Counted from the stretch's first letter, positions 45,651-57,631 are shown. The stretch: 64,000 bases of DNA from Austropuccinia psidii (GCA_023105745.1 JALGQZ010000014.1:2327888-2391887), one strand, 5' to 3'. Translations and numbers: made by a program. Notes: generated by a model from the letters alone, not told the origin.

Positions 45651-48600
45651 GTTGAAAAAGAAGACATAATTGAAGACAATTTAGATGATAAGTCATCCAT
45701 ATTTTCTGAATCTTCAAAAGATATAGAAAATATCAGTGCCACTTTTGACATCATGGAATCTTATTCCCACTTACCACAATTGAGCAATGGTCAAGTTGAT
45801 TTATCAAAAGTTCAAGATGCACAACTTATGAAGACAAAACCAAACAGAGGAAAAGGTTATACAGCTCGTAATTGCTGTATAACAGAAGTGGTGATTGACA
45901 ACAAGCCCACCAAACGTTTGCTTGACCCAGGAGCCTTCTGCTCTTGTGTTGGAAAATCTTTTCTTAAGACTTGTGCACCAAATTTTGAAGACCAATTGTT
46001 ACCAATTGATGGTATAAAATTCAACAGTGCAAGTAACCCAATGAAAGCATTAGGAATCTTTGAGACCAATGTCATATTCCCACACATAAATGGGAATTTA
46101 AGGATCACAGTTGAATTTGTTGTTATGGAAAATTGCTCTAGTACCCATTTTATATTGGGAAATGACTATTTAATCATGTATGGGATAGATTTACATAATA
46201 ACAAAGACAGATACTTTACAATTGGGGACAATAAGCGCCAGAAATTTTCCGTTTTACCATTTAAAAGACAAATTAGAGTAAACAAAGTATCACCAGTCAA
46301 CTTAGAGTTAGAGAAATTCAAGTCTGAACAGTTAAATGAGGCTGAAATAAGCCTTTATCTGACTGATAAACAAGAAAATGAACTTTCTTCCCTTTTGTAT
46401 GACCACAGAGGAGCATTTGCTACAGACAAAGAACCCCTGGGAGCAATTATTGGTCATGAAGTTGACATCATTCTTAACATTGAGAGACCTTATCCACCAC
46501 TCTTGAGAAGACCTGCTTATCCAGCAAGTCCAAAATCAAGAGAAGCTCTAGAAATTCATATCAAAGAACTTCTGTACCTTGGTGTAATAAGAAAAGTAGG
46601 CCACAATGAGGAAGTAGAAATAACTACACCAGTTATAGTGGCGTGGCATAATGGAAAATCCAGAATGGTTGGGGACTTTAGAGCTCTGAACACTTACACT
46701 GTCCCAGACAGATACCCAATACCAAAAATCCAAATTGCCCTTACTCATATATCTCAAGCAGTGTATATAACCACTATGGATGCCCTTAAAGGATTCCATC
46801 AAAATGTGGTAACACCAAGAGCAAGAAAATACTTGAGAATTATTGTTCATTGTGGAGTGTATGAATACTTAAGGATGCCCTTTGGTATCAAAAATGCACC
46901 TTCACACTTCCAAAGAATGATGAATGAAATATTCCCTGAAGAACTCTCAGAGGGATGGTTAATCATTTACATTGATGACATTATTATCTGTTCAAAGACT
47001 TGGGAGGAGCACATGTACAGATTATCAAGAGTTTTGACAAAAATCCAATCAGTAAAAATGAAAATCTCCTTGAAGAAATGTCATTTTGGATTTAAAGAAC
47101 TTAAAGCACTAGGACATGTTGTATCTGGTTTGTCCCTTGGAATTGACAAAAACAAAGTTGCAGCAGTATTATTAAAACCCATGCCTCAGAATAAGAAGGA
47201 AATTCAGTCATTCTTAGGTTTTGCAGGATATTACAGGCAACACATTAAATATTTTGCATCCATAGCAAGACCACTTTATAAGTTGTGTGACAAAGACACA
47301 GTGTTTGAGATGACTGTTGACAGAGTCAAAGCTTTTGAGTCTCTAAGAGAAGCATTGACCACTGCTCCACTCTTACTGATGCCAGACTTTAAATTGCCTT
47401 TCAAACTGTATATTGATGCATCAGGGGATGGACTTTGTGCTGCACTTCACCAAGTTCAGATCATAAATGATAAGCCTGTAGAAGGACCCATATGTTTCAT
47501 ATCCAGGCAAATCAAACCAACTGAAGCCAGATATGGAGCAAGTCAAATTGAATGTCTATGCCTTGTCTGGGCCTTGGAAAAATTAAACTACTTTTTAGAG
47601 GGATGTGTTTTTGAAGTGATAACAGATTGTACAGCTGTCAAATAACTTTTTAACATGAAAACACCCAACAGACACATGCTCAGATGGCAAATAGCCACAC
47701 AAGAATACAGAGGCAATATGACTATTGTTCATAAGGATGGGAATATTCATAAGAATGCAGATGGACTAAACAGATAGCCATTACCAAATAATATTGATAA
47801 TCCTGCTTATGTGCCAGAAGAAGCTTCACCACAAATTCCAATAGAAGGAATAAGTGTTACAGACTTGAGCACCACCTTTTTTGAAGAAGTCAGAAGTAGC
47901 TACACTCAAGATAAGAATTGTAGCATCTTATGCCAATTACTTAACAAAGACTGTAAAGACAGCTCTCTAATACATGCCTTGGATGAAGTATGGATAAAAT
48001 CTTATGATGAAGGAAGATTTCACCTACTGGATGGTATAATTTACCACAGAACCAAGCACACATGTGTCATGACAGTTGTAGACAGGTCATTAATCAATCT
48101 TGTACTGAAAGAATGCCATGATAGTCCCTTTTCAGGACATCTGTCTGAAGACAGAACAAGAGAGAAAGTAAAGACCTGCATATGGTGGCCAATGTGGCAG
48201 AAAGATGTCGCAGAGTATTGCAAAACCTGTGACAGATGCCAAAAGGCAAATAAATCCACAGGCAAAAGACTTGGAAATATGATAAAAATCCAAGAACCAA
48301 ACAGACCTTGGGAAATTGTCCATATGGATTGGGTAACTGGCCTACCACCAGGAGGTGACAGGAGCTATAATGCTTGCCTAGTAATTGTGGACAGATTCAG
48401 TAAAACTCCAATCTTTTTACCATGTCACAAAGATGATACAGCAATTGATACAGCTCTTCTGATATGGAATAGAGTAGTGTCATGGACTGGGATATTTACA
48501 AATATCATCAGTGATAGAGATCCCAAATTCACTTCAGCACTATGGACAAATCTTCACCAAGTATTTGGCACTAAACTGTCTTTCTCTACAGCCTACCACC

Positions 48601-49427
48601 CACAAACTGATGGCCTGGCTGAAAGGATGATCCAAACCTTAGAGGACATGGTGAGAAGATTTTGTGCATATGGCTTTGAATTCAAAGATTGTGATGGATT
48701 TACCCATGATTGGTGTACTCTGTTGCCAGCACTGGAATTAGCATATAAAACATCAATCCATGCCAGTACCAATCAGACTCCTGCTATTATAGAAAAAGGA
48801 TGAAACCCCAAGTTACCCCAAGACTCCTTGAGGAAAGACTTAATTGAAATATATCCCACAGCTGCTAACTTCAAAGGAATTCTAGAAAAAGCTAGAAAGC
48901 ATTCAGTAAGATGCATGGAGGACTCTTTTGCATATGCTAAAGATAAATGGGATAAATCACATGCAACTCCAGATTTCAAAGTGGGGGACCTAGTTCTTGA
49001 ATCCACCACTAACTTCAATAACATCAAAGGATGTAAAAAGTTGAAAGACTCATTTGCAGGACCTTTTGTGATTAAGGCCCTCCATGGAGAAAATGCTGTT
49101 GAAGTAGAGTTATCTGAAGAACTTAGCAATAAGCACCCTACATTTCCAGTGAGCTTGATAAAGCCATATAAATCTAGTGATGCTGAAAGATTTCCCTTGA
49201 GGAATAAGATTCCCCAAGTTATACCTCCTATTGAGACATCTGGTACTAAGAAGATTACCAAAGTTTTTAAAGAAAGGAAATTAAGAACCAAGAAAGTAAG
49301 GGAATACCTTGTTAGGTACAGTGACCCAACTTGTGAAGATGAATGGTTAGAAGAAAAAGATATACCAGAAGCTACCAAACTCCTCAGGAGATTCAGACAC
49401 ACTAGAAACACCAATATTACAAAGTAA
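45651..49427 (+). pseudogene. pol: Gypsy-B Pol (protease, RT, RNase H, integrase, chromodomain-like tail), three stops
   Basis: Continues in the gag frame without a break. Protease-like [10 protein letters not shown] near 45925 has D-P-G instead of the usual D-S/T-G. RT has [14 protein letters not shown] and YIDDIIICS near 46970. RNase H shows [16 protein letters not shown], then [15 protein letters not shown] and VITDC. Stops TAA 47643-47645 and TAG 47775-47777 follow. Integrase has [13 protein letters not shown] ... CDRCQKANK and the DDE residues in [24 protein letters not shown] and YHPQTDGLAERM. TGA 48801-48803 then precedes the C-terminal domain, ending with a chromodomain-like EYLVRYSDPTCEDEWLEE. 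Two of the three stops replace Trp codons (TGG to TAG or TGA). Confidence 0.92.
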
Positions 49428-49436
49428 TATTCTTTT

Positions 49437-49450
49437 TTAGGGGGAGGGAA
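49437..49450 (+). other. Polypurine tract of Gypsy-B
   Basis: TAGGGGGAGGGAA directly before the 3' LTR, preceded by a T-run; the expected plus-strand primer position. Confidence 0.8.
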
Positions 49451-51031
49451 TGTGAGCCTTAGAGGTAATTTCATATACCCAAAAGACCACAAATATAAAA
49501 AAGAACATATTAATATAAATAAAATAAATTTATTTATATTATTAAAATAAAAATCAGGTGGGGTCACCTCTGAGTGGAATTCTTGTAACTCAACTCTAAA
49601 TAAGCTGAAATTAAGTTTTTAGTATTTTCAATACAAAAGTTGAAAATCCTCAAAACCTTAATTTAATTCACACCACATGTGGTTTTAACCATCAATTTTT
49701 GTGTTAAAATTGAGGTGTTGTGTTTAGTTTAGAAGTTATGAGGAATTGAAGTATTTTCAATTGAATTCAATTGAAATGTCAAAATGTGCGCGTGTATTAC
49801 ATAAGTGAACTTTGCTTTACATATGAGGTGTCAATTATTACTGTATTGTACTGTACAATTGAATTGTATTACATATGTAAATTATAAGTATAATACATGA
49901 TGAGGAATTAAAGGAAAAATAAATTGGAAAGATTAAATTTGGGGGGGAAAGGAACTCCAGCTCTAAGGGGGAGCTAGACCCCCAAAATCCTTGCTGACAG
50001 GCGTGAGATGTCAAAGTTCACGCAAAAGTTCATCACTTTTGGCCTGGAATTGAGCTACTGGGTCTGTGGACTCAATTGATGATGAGGTTTTGATACCAAC
50101 TGGGGTAGTTTTAGCTGTTGCCAAGAGGGTAAAACTACCCTTAAGATAAAACAATCATAGTAAAAACAGTTTTAACTGGTTTCTACGTCTTTGACACACA
50201 TTCTGACGTGTTTTGAAGGCTCTAGGCCTGGTATTGCTATAGTAATGGCTGATTTAAGGGTCTAAAATGGCTAAAAATGGCTTAAACCAGCCCTTTTTGG
50301 TCTAAACCAGGGTTCAATGATGCCATAATTGGCTTTTCTGTTGTCAGACTGTTTTTCACGAGTGACAAGAGTAAAATTTCCTTTTGGAGTATGAGAATTG
50401 ATGGCTATAAAAGAATGTCTTCTTTGCCCCACTTTTCTCTTCATGTTAGAATCTTTTCCTTTTATTAATTAGTTTAAACACTGTTAAACCAATCAATAAA
50501 AGATTCCAACCACCATTTTTAAATCATTTTAGTCCTTTTAACCACGTGAAAAAATCATTATAATCATTGTTTGTAACTCTTATAATCATTTTTACCCCTG
50601 AACCACCCCAAAAGTGAATTAAAGCATCTTTCATCACTGTAAACTTTGTCACTTTGTTTCCAAATTCACTCTGGTCACTTTTGGGTGTGTTTTCTCTTTA
50701 ATATTCTTTTTAAAGACTTTGTTCTTTAATTAATTGCTTGCAGTTTTTTGCTCAATTAATTCCAATTGAAATTGCTCTTGAAGAAATTTCTTTTGTAGCC
50801 TTAAAATATCTCTTGTAGAGTATTTTTTGGATAAATTTTTATTGTTGGTAAAACAATAAAGTTTTATAATATTATTGTTTTATACTAATAAAGTTATAAA
50901 CAATAAAATTGGCGTGTTTTCTCTTAAAAATATTATTTCGTACTATTTTTAACTGAATTTTACCTTATACAAATTTTGAGGACAGGAAAAGTACTTGATT
51001 TTTAATCAAAGTTTCATATCCACACCTTACA
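49451..51031 (+). repeat. 3' LTR of Gypsy-B
   Basis: 1581 bp, nearly identical to the 5' LTR; ends TTACA and is followed by CTTTG (51032-51036). The G-run near 49941 has 7 G. Confidence 0.95.
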
Positions 51032-51564
51032 CTTTGACTTTTTTCCTTTGTCCCACCTTTCTATGTGATTTTTCCCTTTTATTTATTTAAAGATATAATA
51101 TAGCCTTAAATCAATTTAAATTGAGCCCATTCAATATTTCTATCTTGTATGGTAAATCCTTAGCCAATTAAGTAAATATACACCACACCTCAATTTTAAC
51201 CAAATTTTTGGTATGTTTTCATAAACTCTATGCAGCTTTAACATTAATTTAATTGATCTTAAACTTAAAAATTTTAAAAAAAAAGTATAAATTGTGCAAT
51301 TTTACTATGAGATTCTTAAGTCTTCCAATAACATAAGAAATACCATTTTGTGCATAACAACTTATGGGTCTACCCTAGGTTATCCTTGATGAGGAATCCA
51401 AAAATGACATAATATCTATACCTTTGGTGATCAAAGAAAAATTTATTCTTTTTTTGGTTACGTTTTATTTCAAATTCACTTCATAAGTCTTTTTAAGACT
51501 GAACAAACTGTAAAAACGTATTTGTGAGCAAACTGGCATGTCATACATATCTCATAGGCTCACA

Positions 51565-52245
51565 ATTCTTCCCCACTCAGTATAAAGTTTTCTAATTTAA
51601 ATTTTACAATTCCTTAACATGTATTATACTCCTAAAGTGAAATATCTGATCTAATTTAAAGAATAAAGCTAAACCTATAATACCATATCTCTCATATGTA
51701 AATTGAAGCTCAATTTTGTAATACACATGTTCAGTTCAACAAATTAATTCAGAATACTTCAATTTCTCATACCTTATAAGCTACAAACATCAAAAAATTG
51801 ATAAAACCACATGCGGTGTGAAGAATAATAATAATTTATGCTTTTCTTTAAGATTATTTTATTGAAAATACTTAAATTGTTTTTTGAAATTATCAATATT
51901 TGAGTTAAAGAATTTGTAATGGGGGGCAATTCAAGATTATAATGTTTGTCTATCAAACTCTTTATAATAAGTATTATTATCAAGAGAACCATCCCCTTCC
52001 TTGATTTTTGAATCACGATCACCTATGTGATCTCAATTCAACATAAACCTGCTTATTTTAACTTCACCATCTTAATCTCCTCAAATTAAGATATAATATA
52101 AGTAAACATTATGGCCAAAAATCTCAATATGATTGCTATTAATTTAAAAAGCTTTAATAGTAATCAAATACTATATGAGAGAAATGATACTATCAAACAT
52201 TTAAATGATAAATATTATAATAATTATATATGAGAATAATATTGT
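51565..52245 (-). repeat. Eroded B-like LTR, right part
   Basis: After the D' target duplication the reverse complement of the B LTR resumes: blocks near 51570-51625, AAAACCACATGCGGTGTGAAG (51801-51821), TTGAAAATACTTAAATTG and the AT-rich segment present only in long B LTRs. The LTR terminus itself is not visible. The sequence may be cut by the Gypsy-C insertion at 52246. Divergence is high. Confidence 0.6.
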
Positions 52246-53668
52246 TGTCAGCCTGTGACTCAAAACCAGAGCACAAGCATGACAGCCAAAATACCATAAA
52301 CCAATGGTATAGCCAAGGTACCACCAAAACATGGAGCTGAGCCAAATCAGCTCAAAAGGTATGAAAAGAAAGAGGAAACTCACCTCTTTCTGAAAACATA
52401 AGTCCCATCATCATAGGACAAGAAATAACAAAGTTATTCCTGCTCAAAGTTATTACTGAGCATAAACCTTAATTTTCACCTCTCATCTAAAATCTAGAAG
52501 GAGAGGCTTAACCCCATCAAATGGGGACTCAAAATGAAGCTCTAAGCCAGGGCTATGCAATGGTACCAGCCAAACTGAGCTAGCACCAATATTACTTGAG
52601 CTATGGTCAATTTCAGGCCAAATAAGGGTGAATGAAACATTCACCTCTCATCCAACTTCTACAGTTTTAGTGTGAGATACTTGAAGTGGGGTCTTTTTGG
52701 AAAGCGCACAGTCAGGGCTATCTGATGGTGTCATCTATTTCCCCATAGCTCAACTAGAACAAACGTTATGGGTAAAATTAGCTCAATACAGCTTTTTGCG
52801 TATACCACACAAATGTACAAAAATCTTGTACATGGGATAGCTTGCCATATTTAGTGATACCCATATCATATGAGGTACCATTGTGTAGAGCACATACAGG
52901 GGTACACACTGAACCAATTTTGAGGTTGATATCTCATTAATTGACAAAGGTATGGCTGTTTTAAGGTCAGATTCCCACCTGCTGTCATATACAGCCTTAC
53001 CATGGGATAATATCCCATAACCCTGAATATGAGGTGTCAAGTAGACAAAGAAGCTTGTTTTTACTTCAATACCTCATATGTCAGTCAATACTGGGGTCCC
53101 ATACAGGTTCTGTACAGCATTCTATGTGCCATACACGTCAGAATCAGGCTGTGAGGTCCCCAGATGAAAATTTTCACCCTGTATTGGTGAAAAATGCCCA
53201 GATGTGGTTTCAAAGCCACATCTGAGCCCAATACAGGTTATACAGGCTGCTTAAAAACCAGAAGCCAGTACTAGAGAGTGAAAAAATCTTCACTTGCTCT
53301 ACGTGGAAAGGTCTAGCACCCTTTCCACCCCATTTCAGGAGAAAAAGGAGGCTTTTCACAGCCAGAATTGTTTCCTCATCCTGCTCTCGAATACCCTACA
53401 TAGCAAACTGTCAAAAACAGTTGTACTCTTGGTTAATAATCAGGTATAAGTATAAATCTTAATTATTGTAACCCAACAGATAAAGCTGCACCCAGGGCTT
53501 TCAACAGTGCTCACCACCACTATATCATATATAGTAAAGCCCTTCTAATATTAAATTAAATTATCTTTAACCCCTTATAAATCTTTTTAAACCATTTTTA
53601 CCATGTCACAAACATAGTTAAAGTTGTACTTAGCCTATGCACACCTTTATCATAGTTTCATCCTGACA
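52246..53668 (+). repeat. 5' LTR of Gypsy-C
   Basis: 1423 bp, TGTCAGCC...TCCTGACA. It aligns end to end with the solo LTR at 4786-6225 and is immediately followed by the primer-binding-site motif, so this is a true 5' LTR. Confidence 0.92.
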
Positions 53669-53690
53669 TTTTGGGGGCCTGGCCGTGTTT
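53669..53690 (+). other. Primer-binding-site candidate of Gypsy-C
   Basis: TTTTGGGGGCCTGGCCGTG directly after the LTR; the same core as in Gypsy-B and Gypsy-D. Confidence 0.68.
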
Positions 53691-53709
53691 TAAACTTTTT
53701 TTGGACCTT

Positions 53710-55317
53710 ATGAGTAAGTTTTTTCTCTTCTTTTCTATTTTCTGACAATTGTTTTATATTTTTTAGGCGTATTTTCTTTTCAAATATATATTTTATATAT
53801 ATTTGACCTTATTACTCATATTATAAGAGTACTTACCACGTGGTTAATACCCACTGGAACCTTTATTTTTGGTGTGTTTACATATAAAAACACATAAGCC
53901 ATCAATAAGTCCTGTATTCTTGATTGAATAAGGACACCTCTGACTGAAAAACCATCAGTTGAGGCGTGGTTAAGTGTATTGTTAACTAAATTACACTTAT
54001 ACAGAGCCACTTATTCAGATTACACTTGAAAGCCACAAGTGTATCTGTGGGATACTGGCACACAAACAGTGTGACAGGGTACCAAAAGCTGTAATTCTGA
54101 TGTGGAATTGTTGATTCAATTACCCTGTCATTACACAGGGCATATTGTAGTAACATACAAGCCCAGAGGCCAATCTTAGACATGCAAAACCCACATTTTT
54201 TGAGAAGTCTTAACTGACATAAGCCCTCTTTTTCCTGCCTTGATTCAGTGGAAGAGAACTACATCCCACTTGAGACCCAGTCACAGGCAAACACACCAGT
54301 GACACCCTTAGAACCAGAGGGCAGCAAGGGTAAAGAAAAGAGGCACAGTGAAGGTCTCATCACAGCCAAGATGTGGACTCCAATAGCCACTCAAAGGAGT
54401 AGAAAACCACGAAACTGTGCATCAATACAAGGTAAACCAACCTTAACCACTTGTAAAGGAAAAATTACAATTATTAACCCAGTTGTAACCTCCAAAGGCA
54501 AACTTCCCAAATCAGCAGATAACAAATTTGTACAAGGCACAGTCAAAGGTAAATACCCTAAGAACATAAAGTTTTTGACTGCTTGCCAACACTGATATGT
54601 CCCCTGTATACCTCAGAGACCTTGGCTTCCAAAGGAATCAGCCAGAGGACAGAGAAGGCTTGTTGAGAACCAGAATACCTGGAAGAGGACACCTTGGACA
54701 CAGTGGCGGATGGCAAAACAATGAGGGAGATAATATCAACCTTGCCATTCACACTCCAATTCAACAGAGACCTCAAACCAGAGGACTGGAAGGATATGGA
54801 TCAAGTTCTTCAGATCCACCAACTCCTGAAAGACTTATTTCAATGGAGCATGGACAACAAGAGGTTCAACCTAGCAACTCACTAGGCAGAACTTGGATCA
54901 AGTTGCCAGGAGATCTGTCTCAAAGAGATAGACTTCAAAGACCTTATGGTAATCACCAAAGGTTGGAATCCTACCAGGCAGTTCAGACTCCTGGAGGCAA
55001 GGGCACAGAGGATAAGGGAGAATCAAGCCACTATCCAAGCTATAGAAGAACAGTTAACCTAGACAGGGCCTACTCAGATTCCTTCAGGCTCACAAGGAGC
55101 AGGCCAAATCAGCTCTCCAGTGGCGTCACACCATTCAGAAACCAGCAGATCAGTGGCCAAGAGTCACCATTCTTCACAATTCCAAGAAGTTTCAAGGAGG
55201 AGACAAGGAAACAAGGGCAAGAACAAAGCCTCCTTCAACCAGAGGAGGAAAGAGTCAGACCCCATGATCCAGAAGCTGTTAGATTTGGTGAAAGAAGTAC
55301 ACAAGAACCAGAGGTAG
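53710..55317 (+). pseudogene. Gypsy-C gag1: three-exon ORF overlapping gag-pol
   Basis: A mini exon ends ATGA at 53713 before GTAAGT. The next exon, 54249-54548, starts TG after GATTCAG, giving ATG-ATG-GAA... on splicing (intron 53714-54248, 535 bp). A second intron, 54549-54616 (68 bp, GTAAAT...CCTCAG), joins to 54617-55317 with a matching phase (G + AG). The product would be about 330 residues: Pro/Thr/Lys-rich N-terminus, then TMREIISTLPFTLQFNR ... DWKDMDQVLQIHQLLKDLFQWSMD, a basic Ser/Arg/Gln-rich tail, and the end MIQKLLDLVKEVHKNQR. Three in-frame stops occur in the last exon (about 54673, 54883 and 55059). gag-pol starts inside the second intron and runs in the -1 frame. Function unknown. 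Confidence 0.68.
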
Positions 55318-55418
55318 TTGTAAACCACTCTAGAATCAGTAGTCCTAGTAATAGAAACATTACCGCCACTCAGACTGAAAATAACATTGTCACATCTGAG
55401 GGTAACATCAACATTGAT
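54597..55418 (+). pseudogene. gag: Gypsy-C Gag-Pol N-terminus, interrupted by Gypsy-D
   Basis: ATG 54597 lies inside the gag1 intron, 20 bases before its 3' splice site, and opens a frame that stays open for over 270 codons until Gypsy-D cuts it at 55419. The sequence is Gln/Arg/Gly/Ser/Pro-rich and low in hydrophobic residues, which fits an overprinted disordered region. It ends with a more regular stretch (ERVRPHDPEAVRFGERSTQE) repeated at 63842. The capsid, zinc knuckle and Pol parts are not present in the window for this element. Confidence 0.75.
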
Positions 55419-57406
55419 TGTGAGCCTGTGAGCTATGTATAACATACACATAAGGCCACAAATAGCTTTATACACAGTTAAAATTGTCTTCAACAGACTT
55501 TTTAATTGAATTTAAAATAAAAAATAACAAAAAATAAGTATAACTTTTTTTTGGATAAACAAAGTTATTAATATTATGTCATTTTTGGATTCTACACCAA
55601 AAATAACCTAGGGTACATTCATAAGGTGTTATACTCAAAAACACTTATTTCTTGTGTTATTAGAAGATTTAAGAATCTCACAGTACTAATGTAAATTTTT
55701 TAACATTTTTTAAAATTGTTAAATTTAAGCTTAAATAAGCTTAAATTTAAAGTTGCATAAGGTTAATGCAAGCTTACCAGAATTTTAGTTAAAATTGAGG
55801 TGTGGTGTATATTTACTGAATGGGCTAAGGATTTGCCATGCAGAATGTAAATCCTGCATGAGCTCAATTTAAAAGGGTTTAAAGCCATGGTATGGCTTTA
55901 AATAAATAAAAGGGCAAAATTCACGCAAAAAGGTGGGACAAAGGAAAAAGACCAAATAGAGCTGGGGTACCCAAATTTTTGGATCTGCAATGATTCAATT
56001 AAAGTTGTCCACCTGTATTGGAGGCTTTTCAAACTTATTTAAACTTTAAGATTAGACTTTGATCCAACCTTAAGGTTTAAACTGGTTTTATCCCAATTTG
56101 GACAGGAATTTCAAGCTGCCAAAGGGTAAATCCCAATATGCAGGCTTGAAATCAAGGTTTTAAGAACTTTCAAAGCTTAATCAAGCTTAAAAACCTTAAA
56201 TAGGCTTAAACATTTAAAGCTACAAGCATCAAAACCTTATCAAAAGCTAAGGTTTAGTGTGTATTGCTATTTTATGTGGAAAAATAGCAATAACTTCAAA
56301 AATTCATTAAAAATCCAAATCTTAATGGATTTGCTTTGAAATTTCACAAAGCTTAGAATTTAATATCATCTATATATAAGTTAAATTTTAAGTATCTTTT
56401 CTAAATTAATTTCCTGCGTAATTAGCCTGGAAATTTACTCTTTTAATCAAGCTCAAAGAAAATTATGATTTCTTTAAAAACTAATCAAAAAATGAGTTTA
56501 AGAGATTTCTGCTTGAAAGTCTATTTTTAAGTTGTTAATGTGATGAACTTTAATATAAATAAGTTTATTTATATTGAAAACTTAAAAACAATTAGTTTAA
56601 ATTGGGATTAAAGCTACATGGAGTTAAGAATAACACTGGTAACTTTAAATTGTAATTGAAAACAAGTTGCCTTAAGTTAAGAACTTTGTTTTTAAGTATG
56701 GTTTTTCAGTTTTGACCTGAGCACGCCCTTTATATTCATTATGAATCATGAGAGATGCTCTGAAGACATAAAAAGAGTCTTTCCATCACTGTTTTTGTCC
56801 ATCATCATTCATTAATCCAATCATATTAGAAATTTAAACAGGTAAAGCTTTATTATTTATAAAATCTTATTATTAAAGTAATTCTTAAGTTATTTTATTC
56901 TTTATTAATTGTAAATTAAAGAATTCAAATCATAGAATCCAGATTATTGTTGTAATCATCAATAATATATTTTATATTATAAAACTATCATCTTAAATAA
57001 CTTTTAAAATCCACAAATTCCTCTTGAAAACCCTTTAATCTTAAATTTTATTATAAAAAGTTGTTTTATCTTTAAAATTATTGATTTTTGGTGTGTTTTT
57101 AACTTAATATTATTATTTAATATAATAACTGTTGTTGTTTGACTTGCTGTATTAAATAAATTTTATAAGTAAGTTTTCTCTAAATTTCTATATCTTTTCT
57201 ATCTAGTATTAGTTTTTTTTATATAGAACTTTTATTCTATAAGAATTACTTCTGCACAGTCTGTGTTATAATTCTTTTATAAATAATATTTCTATTATTT
57301 ATAAGTGGTTAATATTCATTTTTCCACATGTAATTGTCTCATTAAGAGCTTTACAATTCTTATTGTTATAACTGTCAGTGACTATAACAATAATAGAATA
57401 ATTATA

Positions 57407-57437
<31 letters not shown>

Positions 57438-57610
57438 TATTATTATATTTTTATGATAATAATTAAAATTTGTTTTTATTAATTATTTTTAATAATTATA
57501 TTTAAATTTGTGGTTATAATATTTTGTTATATTATATATTTCTACTGAGGACAGTCATAGTACTCTTGATTTTGCTACTATTATCAAGAGTTTCATAGAC
57601 AAACCTTACA
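55419..57610 (+). repeat. 5' LTR of Gypsy-D
   Basis: 2192 bp, TGTGAGCCTGTGAGC...AACCTTACA. It aligns in reverse complement with the D' LTRs (25069-27199 and 33833-51564 pieces). Its right end is followed directly by the primer-binding-site motif. It inserts into the Gypsy-C gag frame. Confidence 0.92.
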
Positions 57611-57631
57611 TTTGGGGGCCTGGCCGTGATT
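57611..57631 (+). other. Primer-binding-site candidate of Gypsy-D
   Basis: TTTGGGGGCCTGGCCGTG directly after the LTR; the same core as in families B and C. Confidence 0.68.

Larger units (their letters stand above)
41489..51031 (+). mobile_element. Full-length Gypsy-B chromovirus (9.5 kb)
   Basis: Two LTRs of 1581 bp each (41489-43069, 49451-51031) with TGTGAG...TTACA ends, target duplication CTTTG (41484-41488 and 51032-51036), a primer-binding-site motif, leader exon, gag1, gag-pol and polypurine tract, all in canonical order on the plus strand. The LTRs differ at only a few sites by eye, so it is fairly young. The long Gag-Pol frame has stops but I found no frameshift. Confidence 0.94.
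25069..51564 (-). mobile_element. Gypsy-D' : decayed family-D chromovirus with later insertions in its 5' LTR
   Basis: The outer ends are the reverse complement of the family-D LTR (left LTR 25069-27199; right LTR 33833-51564 including insertions), with target duplication ATTCT at 25064-25068 and 51565-51569. The interior 27200-33832 reads on the minus strand as primer-binding site, leader, gag1/gag and pol in the same order as the family-D element at 55419. The right LTR is split by solo LTR E (34462-40479) and by a full Gypsy-B (41489-51031). Without these it is about 2.16 kb, close to the left LTR (2.13 kb). Frameshifts and stops occur throughout the coding part. Confidence 0.85.
33833..51564 (-). 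repeat. 5' LTR of Gypsy-D', split by LTR E and by Gypsy-B
   Basis: Three pieces (33833-34461, 40485-41488, 51037-51564) align consecutively with the left LTR 25069-27199. Each break has a 5-bp duplication (AATTC; CTTTG). The termini are TGTAAGG at 33833 and GGCTCACA at 51564. Confidence 0.85.
52246..55418 (+). mobile_element. Gypsy-C chromovirus, 5' part (LTR, leader, start of gag)
   Basis: 5' LTR 52246-53668, primer-binding-site motif, spliced gag1 and the start of gag-pol, all on the plus strand, until Gypsy-D interrupts at 55419. A nearly identical piece of its gag (55260-55418 region) reappears at 63842-64000, beyond the end of Gypsy-D. The distal part of the element lies outside the window or is lost. 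Confidence 0.85.

Noticed and set aside
45089..45754. Minus-strand ORF of 221 codons opposite gag/protease of Gypsy-B
   Set aside because: Antisense shadow; hydrophobic low-complexity composition and no family resemblance.
48773..49567. Minus-strand ORF of 264 codons opposite the integrase end and into the 3' LTR of Gypsy-B
   Set aside because: Long, but it crosses from pol into the LTR and its composition mirrors the coding strand; no start context or motif.
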